Below, one piece after another: positions 42,515-51,908 of a DNA stretch of 64,000 nt (positions are counted from its first letter, which is position 1; each line of letters begins with the position of its first letter). Where the stretch lies: contig JASJDP010000007.1 of assembly GCA_030065095.1 (NCBI GenBank), forward strand, positions 124,001 through 188,000. The letters are read 5' to 3'. This DNA comes from Rhodobacter sp. GTDB lineage: Bacteria; Pseudomonadota; Alphaproteobacteria; Rhodobacterales; Rhodobacteraceae. A program made the position numbers and the translations under genes. The notes beneath the pieces are model-generated. The model worked only from the letters and a program-made list of their open reading frames with translations. It had not been told where the DNA came from and did no database searches.

Positions 42515-43084
42515 ATGAGTGACCGATGTGGCTGGTGCGGGGCCGATCCGCTTTATGTGGATTACCATGACACCGAATGGGGCGTTCCCGAGTTCGACAG
42601 CCGGGCGCTGTGGGAAAAACTGATTCTGGACGGGTTTCAGGCCGGGCTTTCCTGGATCACCATCCTGCGCAAGCGCGAGAATTTCCGGGCGGCCTTTCAG
42701 GGATTCGATCCGGGGCGGATCGCCGGATGGGGCGAGCCCGAGGTGGCACGGCTTCTGGCCGACCCCGGCATCGTGCGGCACCGCGGCAAGATCGAGGCCA
42801 CGATCGGCAACGCCCGCGCCTATCTGGATATCGACGCGCGCGAGGGCTTTTCGGCCTTCCTGTGGGACCGCGTCGGCGGTGCGCCGATTCAGAACCGGTT
42901 CGCAATCCTGGCCGAGGTGCCGGCCGAAACCGATCTGTCAAAGGCGATCTCGAAAGACCTGAAGTCCGCCGGATTCCGGTTCTGCGGGCCCACCATCGTC
43001 TATGCCTGGATGCAGGCCTGCGGCATGGTCAACGACCATCTGATCGCGTGCCCGCGGCATGCTGCAGTCGCGAAACCGGTGTGA
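42515..43084 (+). CDS. tag: DNA-3-methyladenine glycosylase I
   Basis: A 189-residue base-excision repair enzyme that removes 3-methyladenine. The N-terminal zinc ligands and active region are in RCGWCGADPLYVDYHDTEWG. GFQAGLSWITILRKRENFR is the conserved helical block, and GMVNDHLIACPRH holds the C-terminal zinc ligands. Length is typical. It is divergent from the EAL gene; the next gene converges on it. Confidence 0.95.
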   Translation: MSDRCGWCGADPLYVDYHDTEWGVPEFDSRALWEKLILDGFQAGLSWITILRKRENFRAAFQGFDPGRIAGWGEPEVARLLADPGIVRHRGKIEATIGNARAYLDIDAREGFSAFLWDRVGGAPIQNRFAILAEVPAETDLSKAISKDLKSAGFRFCGPTIVYAWMQACGMVNDHLIACPRHAAVAKPV

Positions 43085-43103
43085 GGCGGCAAACGCCAAT
43101 CCG

Positions 43104-44030
43104 TCAGAAACCCGGCGAACCGCTTTCCTCGGGGTGGCGGGCGAGGTGCCTTGCCTTGATCGTCCGCGAGGTGTCGCGGCTGCCGTCATGGCTCCAGCCC
43201 GGCGGCGCGACCGCGTACATCAGCCGGTCGCGAAATTTCAGCCCGGGGCGGACCATGTCGCGGAACAGCGCAATCCATTCGTGGAACGCCACGCGCAGCG
43301 GGTTGAACGTGCCGAGGTTCTGGACAAGGCCGTAATCCGGTTTCTCGTCGTCGAGTTCCGGCACGAAGGTGCCGAACATCCTGTCCCAGACGATGAAGAC
43401 CCCGGCGTAGTTCGCATCCAGATAGCGCGGGTTTCGGCCATGATGCACGCGGTGGTGGCTGGGGGTGTTCATCACCGCCTCGACCCAGCGCGGCAGCCTG
43501 CCGATCGCCTCGGTATGGATCCAGAACTGGTAGATCAGGTTCAGGCCGCCGACGAACAGCACCATCGCGGGGTGAAAGCCCAAGAGGATCAGCGGCGCAC
43601 GCACCACCATCATGAAGGTGAAGGTGCCGGTCCAGGTCTGCCGCAGGGCGGTCGTCAGATTGTAGTGCTGGCTGGAGTGATGGTTCACATGGCTGGCCCA
43701 GACCCAGCGGATGCGGTGGCCGAACCGGTGCACCCAGTAATAGCGCAGGTCGTCGAGGACGAAGCATACCACGACCACCCACCACGAGGTCCCGAGGTCG
43801 AGCGGGGTCATCTGCCAGAGCACCATGAAGAAGCCCCAGGCGACAAAGCCCAGAACGATGCCGCTGGCGACGTTGCCGGCGCCCATGATCAGCGAGGTCA
43901 TGGCGTCCCACGTCTCGTAGCGCCCGCCGCGGTGCTTGACGGTGATCCAGACAAGCTCGATGACAATCGCGGCGACGAAGACCGGAACGGCGAGCTGCAC
44001 GACGTCGGGGTAGGTCAGCGGGTCGGTCAT
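43104..44030 (-). CDS. Sterol desaturase / fatty acid hydroxylase family protein
   Basis: A 308-residue integral membrane di-iron oxygenase. The His clusters that bind the iron pair are YYWVHRFGHRIRW, SHVNHHSSQHYN and PSHHRVHHGRNPRY. About four to five hydrophobic segments lie before and between them. Such proteins hydroxylate or desaturate lipids (fatty acids, carotenoids, sterols); the substrate here is unknown. The start overlaps the stop of the small upstream membrane protein gene by 4 bp, so the two are coupled. Confidence 0.9.
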   Translation of the reverse strand: MTDPLTYPDVVQLAVPVFVAAIVIELVWITVKHRGGRYETWDAMTSLIMGAGNVASGIVLGFVAWGFFMVLWQMTPLDLGTSWWVVVVCFVLDDLRYYWVHRFGHRIRWVWASHVNHHSSQHYNLTTALRQTWTGTFTFMMVVRAPLILLGFHPAMVLFVGGLNLIYQFWIHTEAIGRLPRWVEAVMNTPSHHRVHHGRNPRYLDANYAGVFIVWDRMFGTFVPELDDEKPDYGLVQNLGTFNPLRVAFHEWIALFRDMVRPGLKFRDRLMYAVAPPGWSHDGSRDTSRTIKARHLARHPEESGSPGF

Positions 44031-44422
44031 GCGGCCTCTTTCGCGATGCGGGCGACCCAGTATTGCGCCTCGTTCTCACCCATCCGGACATCGACCCGCG
44101 GGGCGGAAAAATCGGGAAGTCGAATGGTCACACCGGTATCTGTGATCCGGGCTTCGGCGCTGTGCAGCCGACGGGCGACGGTGTCGGTGCCGAAGGACCA
44201 AAGCAGGCCGGGGCCGTGATCCGTTTCGACCAGAGCGGTGCTGCCGCTGGCGCAAATGGTGACGTCGGTCACGGCGTCGTCGGGGAAGTGCCGCGCCCAG
44301 TGACGGCGGGCCGCGCTTTCGCTGCGCAGCGTCAGCGGCTTGGAATAGCCGAGCAGGTGGATCAGCAGGACGAGCCCGGCGATGCCGCCGACCACCAGAC
44401 CCAGCAATATAGGCAACGGCAT
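44027..44422 (-). CDS. Small membrane-anchored protein coupled to the desaturase gene
   Basis: A 131-residue protein with one N-terminal membrane span (PILLGLVVGGIAGLVLLIHL), then a soluble beta-rich domain (VTDVTICASGSTALVETDHG, ITDTGVTIRLPDFSAPRVDV). It overlaps the desaturase gene (ATGA). The soluble part recalls small PH-like or immunoglobulin-like folds, but I cannot assign it. A role with the desaturase is inferred from coupling alone. Confidence 0.78.
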   Translation of the reverse strand: MPLPILLGLVVGGIAGLVLLIHLLGYSKPLTLRSESAARRHWARHFPDDAVTDVTICASGSTALVETDHGPGLLWSFGTDTVARRLHSAEARITDTGVTIRLPDFSAPRVDVRMGENEAQYWVARIAKEAA

Positions 44423-44531
44423 TTGCGACCTCCCGCAGTCGATTTAGCCGGGAAGCCTCGTGGCTTGTCAAATGCAGCGTTGCGTCAAGGAAAAGGCGGG
44501 GCCATGCCCCACGGACGGCGCCTCTGATTTT

Positions 44532-44575
44532 GGGGCGCCCCGTTGGACACCCCGAACGCGTTCAGCCTTGCTGAA
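44532..44575. terminator. Hairpins downstream of the DsrE gene
   Basis: TTCAGC / GCTGAA (44561-44566 with 44570-44575) lies 9 bp beyond the stop of the minus-strand DsrE gene, and the self-complementary GGGGCGCCCC (44532-44541) follows. They may end its transcript. No T-run, so a weak call. Confidence 0.4.
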
Positions 44576-44583
44576 TCGGCTTT

Positions 44584-45030
44584 CTACCACGACAGGGTCT
44601 TGACGTCGGGGTTGAAGAGCCAGCTTTCGACGAGGGGCCAGTTTCCCATCTCGACCCCGTCAATGTAGTCTGCCGCGGTCAAGCCGGCGGCTTTGGAGCA
44701 GGCTTGGCACATGATGACGGTGCCGCCATCCGCCATGAACGCAGTCAGCATGTCCTGGATCGAGGTGCCTTGCTGCGCCATGAGCCCGTGTACGTGGCTT
44801 GGCCTTTTCTTGTCGGCCAGGTACACGGCACGAACGTTCAGCCAGATGGCCGTGTCATGCCCGTTCTTCAGAGCCTTTTGATGGGCGAACATGATCGCCT
44901 TGGCGGCGGCCCAGGTATCGTCGGTCGTCAGGTTGACGAACAAACCGCCCTTTGCGTCCTCGGCGCTGGCGCCCACGGGCGAGATCAGCACCGCAACGGC
45001 GAGGAAGATTTGCAGGGTAAATGATCGCAT
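44584..45030 (-). CDS. Periplasmic DsrE/DsrF-like protein
   Basis: A 148-residue exported protein. The signal peptide (TLQIFLAVAVLISPVGASA) is followed by a DsrE-like domain: GLFVNLTTDDTWAAAKAIMF, AIWLNVRAVYLADKK and TVIMCQACSKAAGL. The last block has two cysteines, the first at the place of the sulfur-carrying Cys of DsrE. This points to sulfur (persulfide) handling in the periplasm. The ribosome site AAAGGAGG is strong. An ATATTC-N8-GAATAT operator of BigR/SqrR type lies 37-56 bp upstream. Confidence 0.85.
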   Translation of the reverse strand: MRSFTLQIFLAVAVLISPVGASAEDAKGGLFVNLTTDDTWAAAKAIMFAHQKALKNGHDTAIWLNVRAVYLADKKRPSHVHGLMAQQGTSIQDMLTAFMADGGTVIMCQACSKAAGLTAADYIDGVEMGNWPLVESWLFNPDVKTLSW

Positions 45031-45066
45031 CAGAACCTCCTTTGTGGGTCCTGCGCTGATACTTAT

Positions 45067-45086
45067 ATATTCATAGGTCCGAATAT
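45067..45086. promoter_or_regulatory. BigR/SqrR-type operator ATATTC-N8-GAATAT
   Basis: Perfect 6-bp arms with an 8-bp spacer stand 37-56 bp upstream of the DsrE-like gene, within an AT-rich stretch that also offers a -10 like sequence (TATGAATATATAAG on the minus strand). ArsR-family persulfide sensors BigR and SqrR of alphaproteobacteria are reported to bind ATTC-N8-GAAT. The link with a sulfur-handling gene makes the assignment attractive. Confidence 0.65.
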
Positions 45087-45185
45087 GATCTGTGTTAAAA
45101 GCTCTCGGATCGCGTCGATTTCCGGGGCGCTCGCAATGAACGATGCCGCGTGCGGATCGGGCGGCCCGGCGGACAGGGCGTTGGT

Positions 45186-45746
45186 TCAGCTGGATCCGCC
45201 CAGCAAGGCCGAGACGATGGCGCGGGCGCTGTCGGAATGCCAGTCGGCGTCGCCGCGCAGGCGGGCGATCTCATCGCCATCGGGGTTCAGGACCACGGTG
45301 ATCGGCAGGCCCAGCACCGCCATCTGCCGGGCAAGCTGTTGCTTGGGATCGCGGTGCAGCGGCAGCGCATCGACACCGGTTTCCTCGAAGAACCGGCGCA
45401 TCCCGGCCTCGGAATTGCGGCCCGTGGCGATGGTGACCACCTCGAACGCATCGCCGCCGAACTCCTTCTGCAAGGCGTTGAGCGCGGGCATCTCCTTGCG
45501 GCAGGGCGCACACCAGGTGGCCCAGAAGTTCAGGACGATGTATTTGCCCTGCAGATCGGCCAACGTCATCTCGCTGCCATCCTCGGCGGTAAAGGCGACG
45601 TCGCTGACCGGCTGCGGTTCGGCGTGGAAGACCAGCTTTTTCATGCTGCCCTCGCGCAGATCGGCCAGCGCGGCGGTATCCCCCAGGGCGGCGTTTGCGC
45701 CAAGCGCGAGCGCGGTGTAGACGACGGCGAAGCGGATCAGACGCAT
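45186..45746 (-). CDS. TlpA-family thiol:disulfide oxidoreductase
   Basis: A 186-residue exported thioredoxin-like protein. The signal peptide ([17 protein letters not shown]) precedes the domain with active site [17 protein letters not shown] (WCAPC), and the cis-Pro in [14 protein letters not shown]. Proteins of this type reduce periplasmic disulfides, for example in cytochrome c or cytochrome oxidase assembly. The ATG at 45746 lies 27 bp from the divergent argH start, an arrangement common in Rhodobacteraceae. The DsrE-like gene lies downstream with its own promoter. Confidence 0.93.
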   Translation of the reverse strand: MRLIRFAVVYTALALGANAALGDTAALADLREGSMKKLVFHAEPQPVSDVAFTAEDGSEMTLADLQGKYIVLNFWATWCAPCRKEMPALNALQKEFGGDAFEVVTIATGRNSEAGMRRFFEETGVDALPLHRDPKQQLARQMAVLGLPITVVLNPDGDEIARLRGDADWHSDSARAIVSALLGGSS

Positions 45747-45773
45747 GAATTCCCTCCGACGGGTGCAAGAGAT

Positions 45774-47162
45774 ATGACCAACAGCCAGAACGCCATGTGG
45801 GGCGGCCGCTTTGCCGAGGGTCCGGACGCGATCATGGAGGCGATCAACGCCTCGATCGGGTTCGACCGGCGGCTGGCGGCCCAGGACATCCGGGGCTCTC
45901 GGGCCCATGCGGCGATGCTGGCCGCACAAGGCATCATTACGGATAGCGATGCGGCGGCGATCCGGGAAGGGCTGCTCACGGTCTTGTCAGAGATCGAGGC
46001 GGGGACGTTTCGGTTTTCCACGGCGCTGGAGGACATTCACATGAATGTCGAAGCGCGGCTGAAGGACCTGATCGGGGAACCGGCAGGCCGCCTGCACACC
46101 GCACGGTCGCGCAACGATCAGGTCGCCACCGATTTCCGGCTGTGGGTGAGGGACCAATGCGATGCGGCCGTCGAGGGGTTGCAGGCGCTGCAACGGGCAC
46201 TGGTGACGCAGGCCGAGGCGGGGGCGGACTGGGTGATGCCCGGCTTCACCCATCTGCAGACCGCGCAGCCGGTGACATGGGGACACCACATGCTCGCCTA
46301 TGTCGAAATGCTGGGGCGGGACGTGGGCCGGTTCGCCGATGCGCGCGCCCGGATGAACGAGTGCCCCCTGGGCGCGGCGGCGCTGGCGGGAACGTCCTTC
46401 CCCATCGACCGTGGCGCGACGGCGGCGGCGTTGGGATTCGACCGGCCCTGCGCCAATTCCCTGGACGCGGTGAGCGACAGGGACTTTGCGCTGGAGTTCC
46501 TCTCGGCGGCATCGATCTGCGCGGTGCATCTGTCGCGTTTCGCGGAAGAGTTGGTGATTTGGTCCTCGGCGCAGTTCCGTTTCGTGGTGCTGTCGGATCG
46601 GTTCTCGACCGGATCCTCAATCATGCCACAAAAGAAAAATCCCGATGCCGCCGAGCTGATCCGGGCAAAGATCGGGCGCGTTCTCGGCGCGCAGGTCGCG
46701 CTGTTCACGGTGATGAAGGGGCTGCCGCTGACCTATTCCAAGGACATGCAGGAGGACAAAGAGCAGCTGTTCGATGCTGCCGATACGCTGATGCTGTCGC
46801 TTGCGGCGATGGAAGGTATGGTGTGCGACATGAGCGCGAACCGCGAAGCCCTGGAGTCCGCCGCGGCGTCGGGATTCTCGACCGCGACGGATCTGGCCGA
46901 CTGGCTGGTGCGGGAACTCGGCCTGCCCTTCCGCGAGGCGCATCATGTGACCGGGTCTCTGGTGGCTTTGGCCGAGGGCAAGGGCTGCGATCTGCCGGAT
47001 TTGACTCTGGACGAGATGCGGGGTGTGCATGCAGGCATCCGCGAGGCGGTGTTCGAGGTTCTGGGTGTACGGAATTCGGTGGCGTCGCGCGCAAGTTACG
47101 GCGGGACGGCGCCAGAGCAGGTACGGGCGCAAGCTGCGCGGTGGAAGGAGGTGTTGGGATGA
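45774..47162 (+). CDS. argH: Argininosuccinate lyase
   Basis: A 462-residue enzyme for the last step of arginine synthesis, splitting argininosuccinate into arginine and fumarate. Signatures include [11 protein letters not shown], the N-terminal THS-type block [28 protein letters not shown] and the superfamily motif [12 protein letters not shown] with the catalytic Ser. The ATG at 45774 gives the usual length. Its TGA overlaps the ATG of the small lipoprotein gene. Confidence 0.97.
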   Translation: MTNSQNAMWGGRFAEGPDAIMEAINASIGFDRRLAAQDIRGSRAHAAMLAAQGIITDSDAAAIREGLLTVLSEIEAGTFRFSTALEDIHMNVEARLKDLIGEPAGRLHTARSRNDQVATDFRLWVRDQCDAAVEGLQALQRALVTQAEAGADWVMPGFTHLQTAQPVTWGHHMLAYVEMLGRDVGRFADARARMNECPLGAAALAGTSFPIDRGATAAALGFDRPCANSLDAVSDRDFALEFLSAASICAVHLSRFAEELVIWSSAQFRFVVLSDRFSTGSSIMPQKKNPDAAELIRAKIGRVLGAQVALFTVMKGLPLTYSKDMQEDKEQLFDAADTLMLSLAAMEGMVCDMSANREALESAAASGFSTATDLADWLVRELGLPFREAHHVTGSLVALAEGKGCDLPDLTLDEMRGVHAGIREAVFEVLGVRNSVASRASYGGTAPEQVRAQAARWKEVLG

Positions 47163-47296
47163 GGATTTGGCTGAGTATCTTGGCGCTGGCCTGGCTGGCC
47201 GCTTGCGGGGTCGACGGGCCGCCGGTGCCGCCGGGGCAGGAAAACCCCGACACGATCTCGGACCCCAGCGAGTTCGACCCCGACCGGTTCTTCTAG
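47159..47296 (+). CDS. Small lipoprotein between argH and DUF2834 gene
   Basis: A 45-residue lipoprotein: [14 protein letters not shown] holds the signal and lipobox (LAAC), then a short acidic Pro-rich tail ending in FDPDRFF. This is the layout of the small argH-linked lipoproteins of Rhodobacteraceae. The ATGA overlap with argH couples its translation. Function unknown. Confidence 0.82.
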   Translation: MRIWLSILALAWLAACGVDGPPVPPGQENPDTISDPSEFDPDRFF

Positions 47297-47299
47297 CCG

Positions 47300-47620
47300 A
47301 TGCGCATCTCGGGGTTGCGGCTGATCTATCTGGCGCTGGCGGTCTGGGGCGCGGTGCATCCATACTACTACTTTCTGCGCCACATGCGGGAAGAGGGCAC
47401 CGGACTGGGCGGGCTGATCGACGCCTGGTACGTGAACGCCTCGACCACCGGGCTGACCTGGGACCTGACGATTGCGGCCATCGCACTGGCAGTCTGGATC
47501 CTGGCAGAGACCTGGGTGCGGAAGAACTGGCTGGCGCTTGTGGCGCTCCCGGCGACGTTCTGCATCGGTCTAAGCTGTGGCCTGCCGCTGTATCTGTTCT
47601 TGCGGACGCGGCCGGTTTAG
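47300..47620 (+). CDS. DUF2834 family membrane protein
   Basis: A 106-residue protein with three hydrophobic segments: LRLIYLALAVWGAVHPYYYF, then WDLTIAAIALAVWILAETW and WLALVALPATFCIGLSCGLP. The first block with its aromatic end and GLIDAWYVNASTTGLTWDL are diagnostic of DUF2834. It starts 4 bp after the lipoprotein gene. Function unknown. Confidence 0.88.
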   Translation: MRISGLRLIYLALAVWGAVHPYYYFLRHMREEGTGLGGLIDAWYVNASTTGLTWDLTIAAIALAVWILAETWVRKNWLALVALPATFCIGLSCGLPLYLFLRTRPV

Positions 47621-47673
47621 GTTTCGGCGCGCCTTTGGCGCACCGATCGGGGCGTTCCCCCCCTCGGACCCCC

Positions 47674-47701
47674 GGGAGTATTTTTACCGGGGTGAAAGAG
47701 C
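47674..47701 (+). repeat. GTATTT-type short repeat, copy 2
   Basis: GGGAGTATTTTTACC then GGGGTGAAAGAGC, preceded by C-rich TTCCCCCCC. About 17 of 28 positions match the segment 31431-31460 read on the minus strand. It lies 54 bp past the DUF2834 gene and 69 bp ahead of lysA. Confidence 0.55.
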
Positions 47702-47769
47702 CGGTTGCGCCATTGTGCTGAATGCAGGCTCTGGTATGACGCCATTGATGCGCGAACCGGGTTGGACGG

Positions 47770-49035
47770 ATGGACCATTTTCTCTATCGCGACGGCGTCC
47801 TGCACGCCGAGGATGTGGCGGTGCCCGAGATCGCGGCGGCGGTGGGCACGCCGTTCTACCTTTATTCCGCGGCGACGCTGACCCGACACTACCGGCTGTT
47901 TGACGAGGGCCTTGACGGATTGCCGCATCTGGTCTGCTTCGCGATGAAGTCGAACTCGAACCAGGCGGTGATCAAGCTCTTGGCCGATCTGGGCGCCGGG
48001 ATGGACGTGGTCTCGGGCGGCGAGTATTCCCGGGCGCGCGCGGCAGGGGTCCCGGGGGAACGGATCGTCTTTTCCGGTGTCGGCAAGACGCGGGACGAGA
48101 TGCGGATGGCGCTTGAAGGCGGAGTCCGGCAGGTAAACCTCGAATCCGAACCCGAAATGGCGGCGCTATCGGAGGTCGCGGTGTCGATGGGCGTCACGGT
48201 TCCGGTGACGGTGCGGGTCAACCCGGACGTTGACGCCAAGACGCACGAGAAGATCTCGACCGGCAAGTCGGAGAACAAGTTCGGCATCCCGATCTCGCGC
48301 GCCCGCGATGTCTATGCCCAGGCCGCCGCCCTGCCCGGGCTGACGGTAATCGGCGTCGACGTGCATATCGGCAGCCAGCTGACCGACCTGGCGCCGTTCG
48401 AAGAGGCCTACCGGCTGGTGGCGTCGCTGACTGAGCAGCTTCGTGCCGACGGCCATGACATTCGCCGCATCGATCTGGGCGGGGGGCTTGGCATTCCCTA
48501 CGCACGCTCGAACGAGGCGCCACCTCTGCCCACCGAGTATTGCGATCTGATCAGGCGCACGGTGGGACATCTGAATGCCGAGATCGAGATCGAGCCCGGG
48601 CGGCTGATTTCCGGCAATGCCGGGATCATGGTGTCGAAGGTTATTTATGTAAAATCCGGCGAGGGGCGGAATTTTCTTATTCTCGACAGTGCGATGAACG
48701 ATCTGATCCGGCCGTCGATGTATTCGTCCTATCACGAGATCGTCGCGGTCAGGGAACCTGCGCCGGGGGTGGAAATGGCACCCTACGACATCGTCGGCCC
48801 GGTCTGCGAATCCGGGGACACGTTTGCCCGGGAGCGCGCCATGCCGCCCGCCGCGGCGGGCGACCTGGTGGCCTTCCGGTCGGCCGGTGCGTATGGCGCC
48901 GTGATGTCGTCGGAGTACAACACGCGGCCCCTGATACCCGAGGTTCTGGTGCAGGGGGATCAATTTGCCGTCATTCGCCCGCGCCCGACCTTTGACGAAA
49001 TCATCAATCGGGATATCATTCCCGAATGGCTCTGA
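47770..49035 (+). CDS. lysA: Diaminopimelate decarboxylase
   Basis: A 421-residue PLP enzyme for the last step of lysine synthesis. The PLP lysine is in LVCFAMKSNSNQAV, the glycine-rich loop in IDLGGGLGIPY, and substrate Arg/Cys residues in IEPGRLISGNAG and VGPVCESGDTFA. Length and order of motifs are normal. It is on the same strand as argH and the next membrane protein gene, with a 38-bp gap to the latter. Confidence 0.97.
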   Translation: MDHFLYRDGVLHAEDVAVPEIAAAVGTPFYLYSAATLTRHYRLFDEGLDGLPHLVCFAMKSNSNQAVIKLLADLGAGMDVVSGGEYSRARAAGVPGERIVFSGVGKTRDEMRMALEGGVRQVNLESEPEMAALSEVAVSMGVTVPVTVRVNPDVDAKTHEKISTGKSENKFGIPISRARDVYAQAAALPGLTVIGVDVHIGSQLTDLAPFEEAYRLVASLTEQLRADGHDIRRIDLGGGLGIPYARSNEAPPLPTEYCDLIRRTVGHLNAEIEIEPGRLISGNAGIMVSKVIYVKSGEGRNFLILDSAMNDLIRPSMYSSYHEIVAVREPAPGVEMAPYDIVGPVCESGDTFARERAMPPAAAGDLVAFRSAGAYGAVMSSEYNTRPLIPEVLVQGDQFAVIRPRPTFDEIINRDIIPEWL

Positions 49036-49072
49036 CGTGCGATCCCGCGCGACGAGCGTGCGGCATGGGTGA

Positions 49073-51694
49073 ATGAGCGTTAATCTACCCCCCTCCGAGA
49101 ATGCCTTGAACCGGCTCCGCTGGCCGCTGCGCCTGACGTTCTGGGGCCTGTGGGCCGAGCGGGTGACACGCGCCTTCTGGCCGGTCTGGTCGGTGCTGTT
49201 GCTGGTCGCCGCCGCGCTGATGCTGGGGCTTCACGATCTGCTGCCGCTCGAGGCTGTCTGGGGCGGCGCGGTGCTGAGCATTCTGGCGCTGCTGGCGGCG
49301 CTGGTCCGGGGCGTGCGGCACTTCCGGGCTCCCACACGGGCCGAGGCGCTGGACCGGGTCGACCGGACGCTGCCGGGGCGGCCAATCACGGCGCTGGCCG
49401 ATACCCAGGCGATCGGCGCGGGCGACGGTGCGTCTCAGATGGTCTGGAAGGCCCATGTGGCCCGCATGGCCGAGCGTGTGGCGGCCGCGCGCGCCGTGGA
49501 ACCCGATCTGCGGGTCAGCGCACGCGATCCGTTTGCCTTGCGCTACGTCGCCGTTCTGGCCTTTGCGATGGCGCTGCTCTTCGGCTCGGTCCTGCGGGTT
49601 GCCTCGGTCGCCGAGATGGCGCCCGGGACAACGGGCGAGGCGCTGGCCACCGGTCCCAGCTGGGAGGGCTGGATCGAGCCGCCGGCCTATACCGGAAAGC
49701 CGTCGCTCTATCTCAACGACATTCGTCAGGCGGCCTTCGCGGTGCCCGAGGCCAGCCGCCTGACCGTGCGACTATACGGCGAGGTGGGCGCGCTGACGGT
49801 GGCCGAAACGGTCTCGGGCCGTATCGGCGAGGTGCCGAGCGCGGCGGACGTCACGCAAAGCTTCGAGATCCTGCAGAGCGGAACGCTGTCGATCGAGGGA
49901 CCCGGCGGAGCAAGCTGGGAGATCGAGGTGATCCCGGACGAGCCGCCGGCAATCGAGGCGTTGGACGACGCGGAACGCGGGTTGGCCGGCGAAATGCGCC
50001 AGCCGTTCCGTGCCACGGACGACTATGGCGTGGTTGCGGGGCGGGCCGAGCTGCAGCTGGACCTGGCCTCGGTCGACCGCCGGCACGGCCTGACGCTGGA
50101 GCCCGAGCCGCGCGAGACCATCGTTCTGGACCTGCCGATCACGTTTTCGGGCGACCGGACCGCGTTCGACGAGACGCTGATCGAAAACCTCAGCCAGCAC
50201 CCCTGGGCCACGCTACCGGTGAGGCTGGCGCTTTTTGCCGAGGATGCGCTGGGGCAGGAGGGCGCCGGAGACCCGGTGCAGATCACCCTGCCTGGGCGGC
50301 GGTTCTTCGACCCGCTGGCGGGTGCGATCGTCGAACAGCGGCGCGACCTGCTTTGGAACCGCGAAAACGGTGCGCGGGCGGCGCAGGTCCTGCGCGCCAT
50401 CAGTCACCGGCCCGACGACGTCTTTCGCTCCGAGACGGCTTATCTGAAGCTGCGCGTGGCGCTCCGGCGGCTGGAGCTGTTCGCCGAATACGGCATCACC
50501 GACGCCCAGCAGGAAGAGATTGCCCAGGTTCTGTGGGACATTGCGGTGCTGATCGAAGACGGCAATCTGGCCGACGCCCGCGAGCGCCTGCGCCAGGCCC
50601 GCGAGCGGCTGCAGGAGGCGATGCGCAACGGCGCCACCGACGAGGAAATCGCCGAACTGATGCAGGAACTGCGCGAGGCGATGCAGGACTATATGCGCCA
50701 GCTGGCCGAGCAACAGCAGCAGGACGGGCAGCAACAGGCGCAGAACCAGCAGAACATGCAGGAGATCACCGGCGACCAGCTGCAGCAGCTGATGGACCGG
50801 CTGCAGGAGCTGATGGAGCAGGGACGCATGGACGAGGCGCAGGAACTGCTCGACCGGCTGGCCGAGATGATGGAGAACATGCAGGTCACGCAAGGCCAGC
50901 AGGGCCAGTCGCCGGGTCAGCAGGCGATGGAGGGTCTGGCGGATACGCTGCGCCAGCAGCAGGGGCTGTCGGACGAGACCTTTGGCGATCTGCAGGAGCA
51001 GTTCAACCAGGACGGCCAGCAACCCGGTCAGCAGGGACAACAGCCGGGGCAGCAGCAAGGTCAGCAACAGGGTCAACAGCCGGGGCAGTTGCCCGGCCAG
51101 GGTCAGCAGGGCGAGCAGGGACAGGGCCAAGAGTTCGGGCAAGGTCAGGGCCAGAACGGCATGCAGCAGCCGGGCCAGGGCAATCAGCCGGGTCTGAGCG
51201 AGGAAAGCCTCGCCAACCGGCAGAGGGCGCTGCGCAACGAGTTGAACCGCCAGACCCAGAACCTGCCCGGCGCCGGAACGCCCGAAGGAGACGCCGCGCG
51301 CGACGCGCTTGGCCGCGCCGGCGAGGCGATGGACGACGCCGAGGACGCGCTTCGCGAGAACGATCTGGCCGGCGCGCTCGATAACCAGGCCGAGGCGATC
51401 GAGGCCCTGCGCGATGGCATGCGCAACCTCGGCGAGGCGATGGCGCAACAACAGCAGCAGCAGGGTCAGCAGGGTGACGCCCAGGGCCAGGCCCGCGCCA
51501 ACCGCCCGCGCGACCCGCTGGGCCGCGAGGCCGGGAACGACGGCCAGATCGGCACCGACGAGCAACTGCTTCAGGGCGACGACGTCTATCGCCGCGCCCG
51601 CGAGCTGCTGGACGAGATCCGCCGCAGATCGAGCGAACAGTCGCGGCCCGAGGAAGAACTGGACTATCTCAAGCGGCTGCTGGACCGGTTCTGA
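49073..51694 (+). CDS. TIGR02302 (DUF4175) family membrane protein with Gln/Gly-rich tract
   Basis: An 873-residue protein. Two membrane helices near the N terminus (about 35-55 and 60-80) and another at about 160 are followed by a large beta-rich region (PPAYTGKPSLYLNDI, PFRATDDYGVVAGRAELQLD) and a helical part. A Gln/Gly/Met-rich low-complexity tract covers about residues 540-720 (GQQPGQQGQQPGQQQGQQQG). The tail ends EELDYLKRLLDRF. I recognise TIGR02302, conserved in alphaproteobacteria but without a known role; envelope placement is likely. Confidence 0.88.
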   Translation: MSVNLPPSENALNRLRWPLRLTFWGLWAERVTRAFWPVWSVLLLVAAALMLGLHDLLPLEAVWGGAVLSILALLAALVRGVRHFRAPTRAEALDRVDRTLPGRPITALADTQAIGAGDGASQMVWKAHVARMAERVAAARAVEPDLRVSARDPFALRYVAVLAFAMALLFGSVLRVASVAEMAPGTTGEALATGPSWEGWIEPPAYTGKPSLYLNDIRQAAFAVPEASRLTVRLYGEVGALTVAETVSGRIGEVPSAADVTQSFEILQSGTLSIEGPGGASWEIEVIPDEPPAIEALDDAERGLAGEMRQPFRATDDYGVVAGRAELQLDLASVDRRHGLTLEPEPRETIVLDLPITFSGDRTAFDETLIENLSQHPWATLPVRLALFAEDALGQEGAGDPVQITLPGRRFFDPLAGAIVEQRRDLLWNRENGARAAQVLRAISHRPDDVFRSETAYLKLRVALRRLELFAEYGITDAQQEEIAQVLWDIAVLIEDGNLADARERLRQARERLQEAMRNGATDEEIAELMQELREAMQDYMRQLAEQQQQDGQQQAQNQQNMQEITGDQLQQLMDRLQELMEQGRMDEAQELLDRLAEMMENMQVTQGQQGQSPGQQAMEGLADTLRQQQGLSDETFGDLQEQFNQDGQQPGQQGQQPGQQQGQQQGQQPGQLPGQGQQGEQGQGQEFGQGQGQNGMQQPGQGNQPGLSEESLANRQRALRNELNRQTQNLPGAGTPEGDAARDALGRAGEAMDDAEDALRENDLAGALDNQAEAIEALRDGMRNLGEAMAQQQQQQGQQGDAQGQARANRPRDPLGREAGNDGQIGTDEQLLQGDDVYRRARELLDEIRRRSSEQSRPEEELDYLKRLLDRF

Positions 51695-51908
51695 CGGATG
51701 GGAAAGCCGCGTTTAGGCGGCTATATCGCTTGGTTTCGAAGCCGGGCGGCAACTGCGGGAATAATCGATTTGGTTTTGGTCTGCATCTGGCGTTGCGGGC
51801 CAAGCGGGATGCGGCGCAAGACGGTTTCTGCTGGATCACGATGACCTTTGACGTGATCTCGTTCTTTCGGTTTTGGCCTGGAGTGTATGGTGCGATCCAG
51901 GTGAATAG

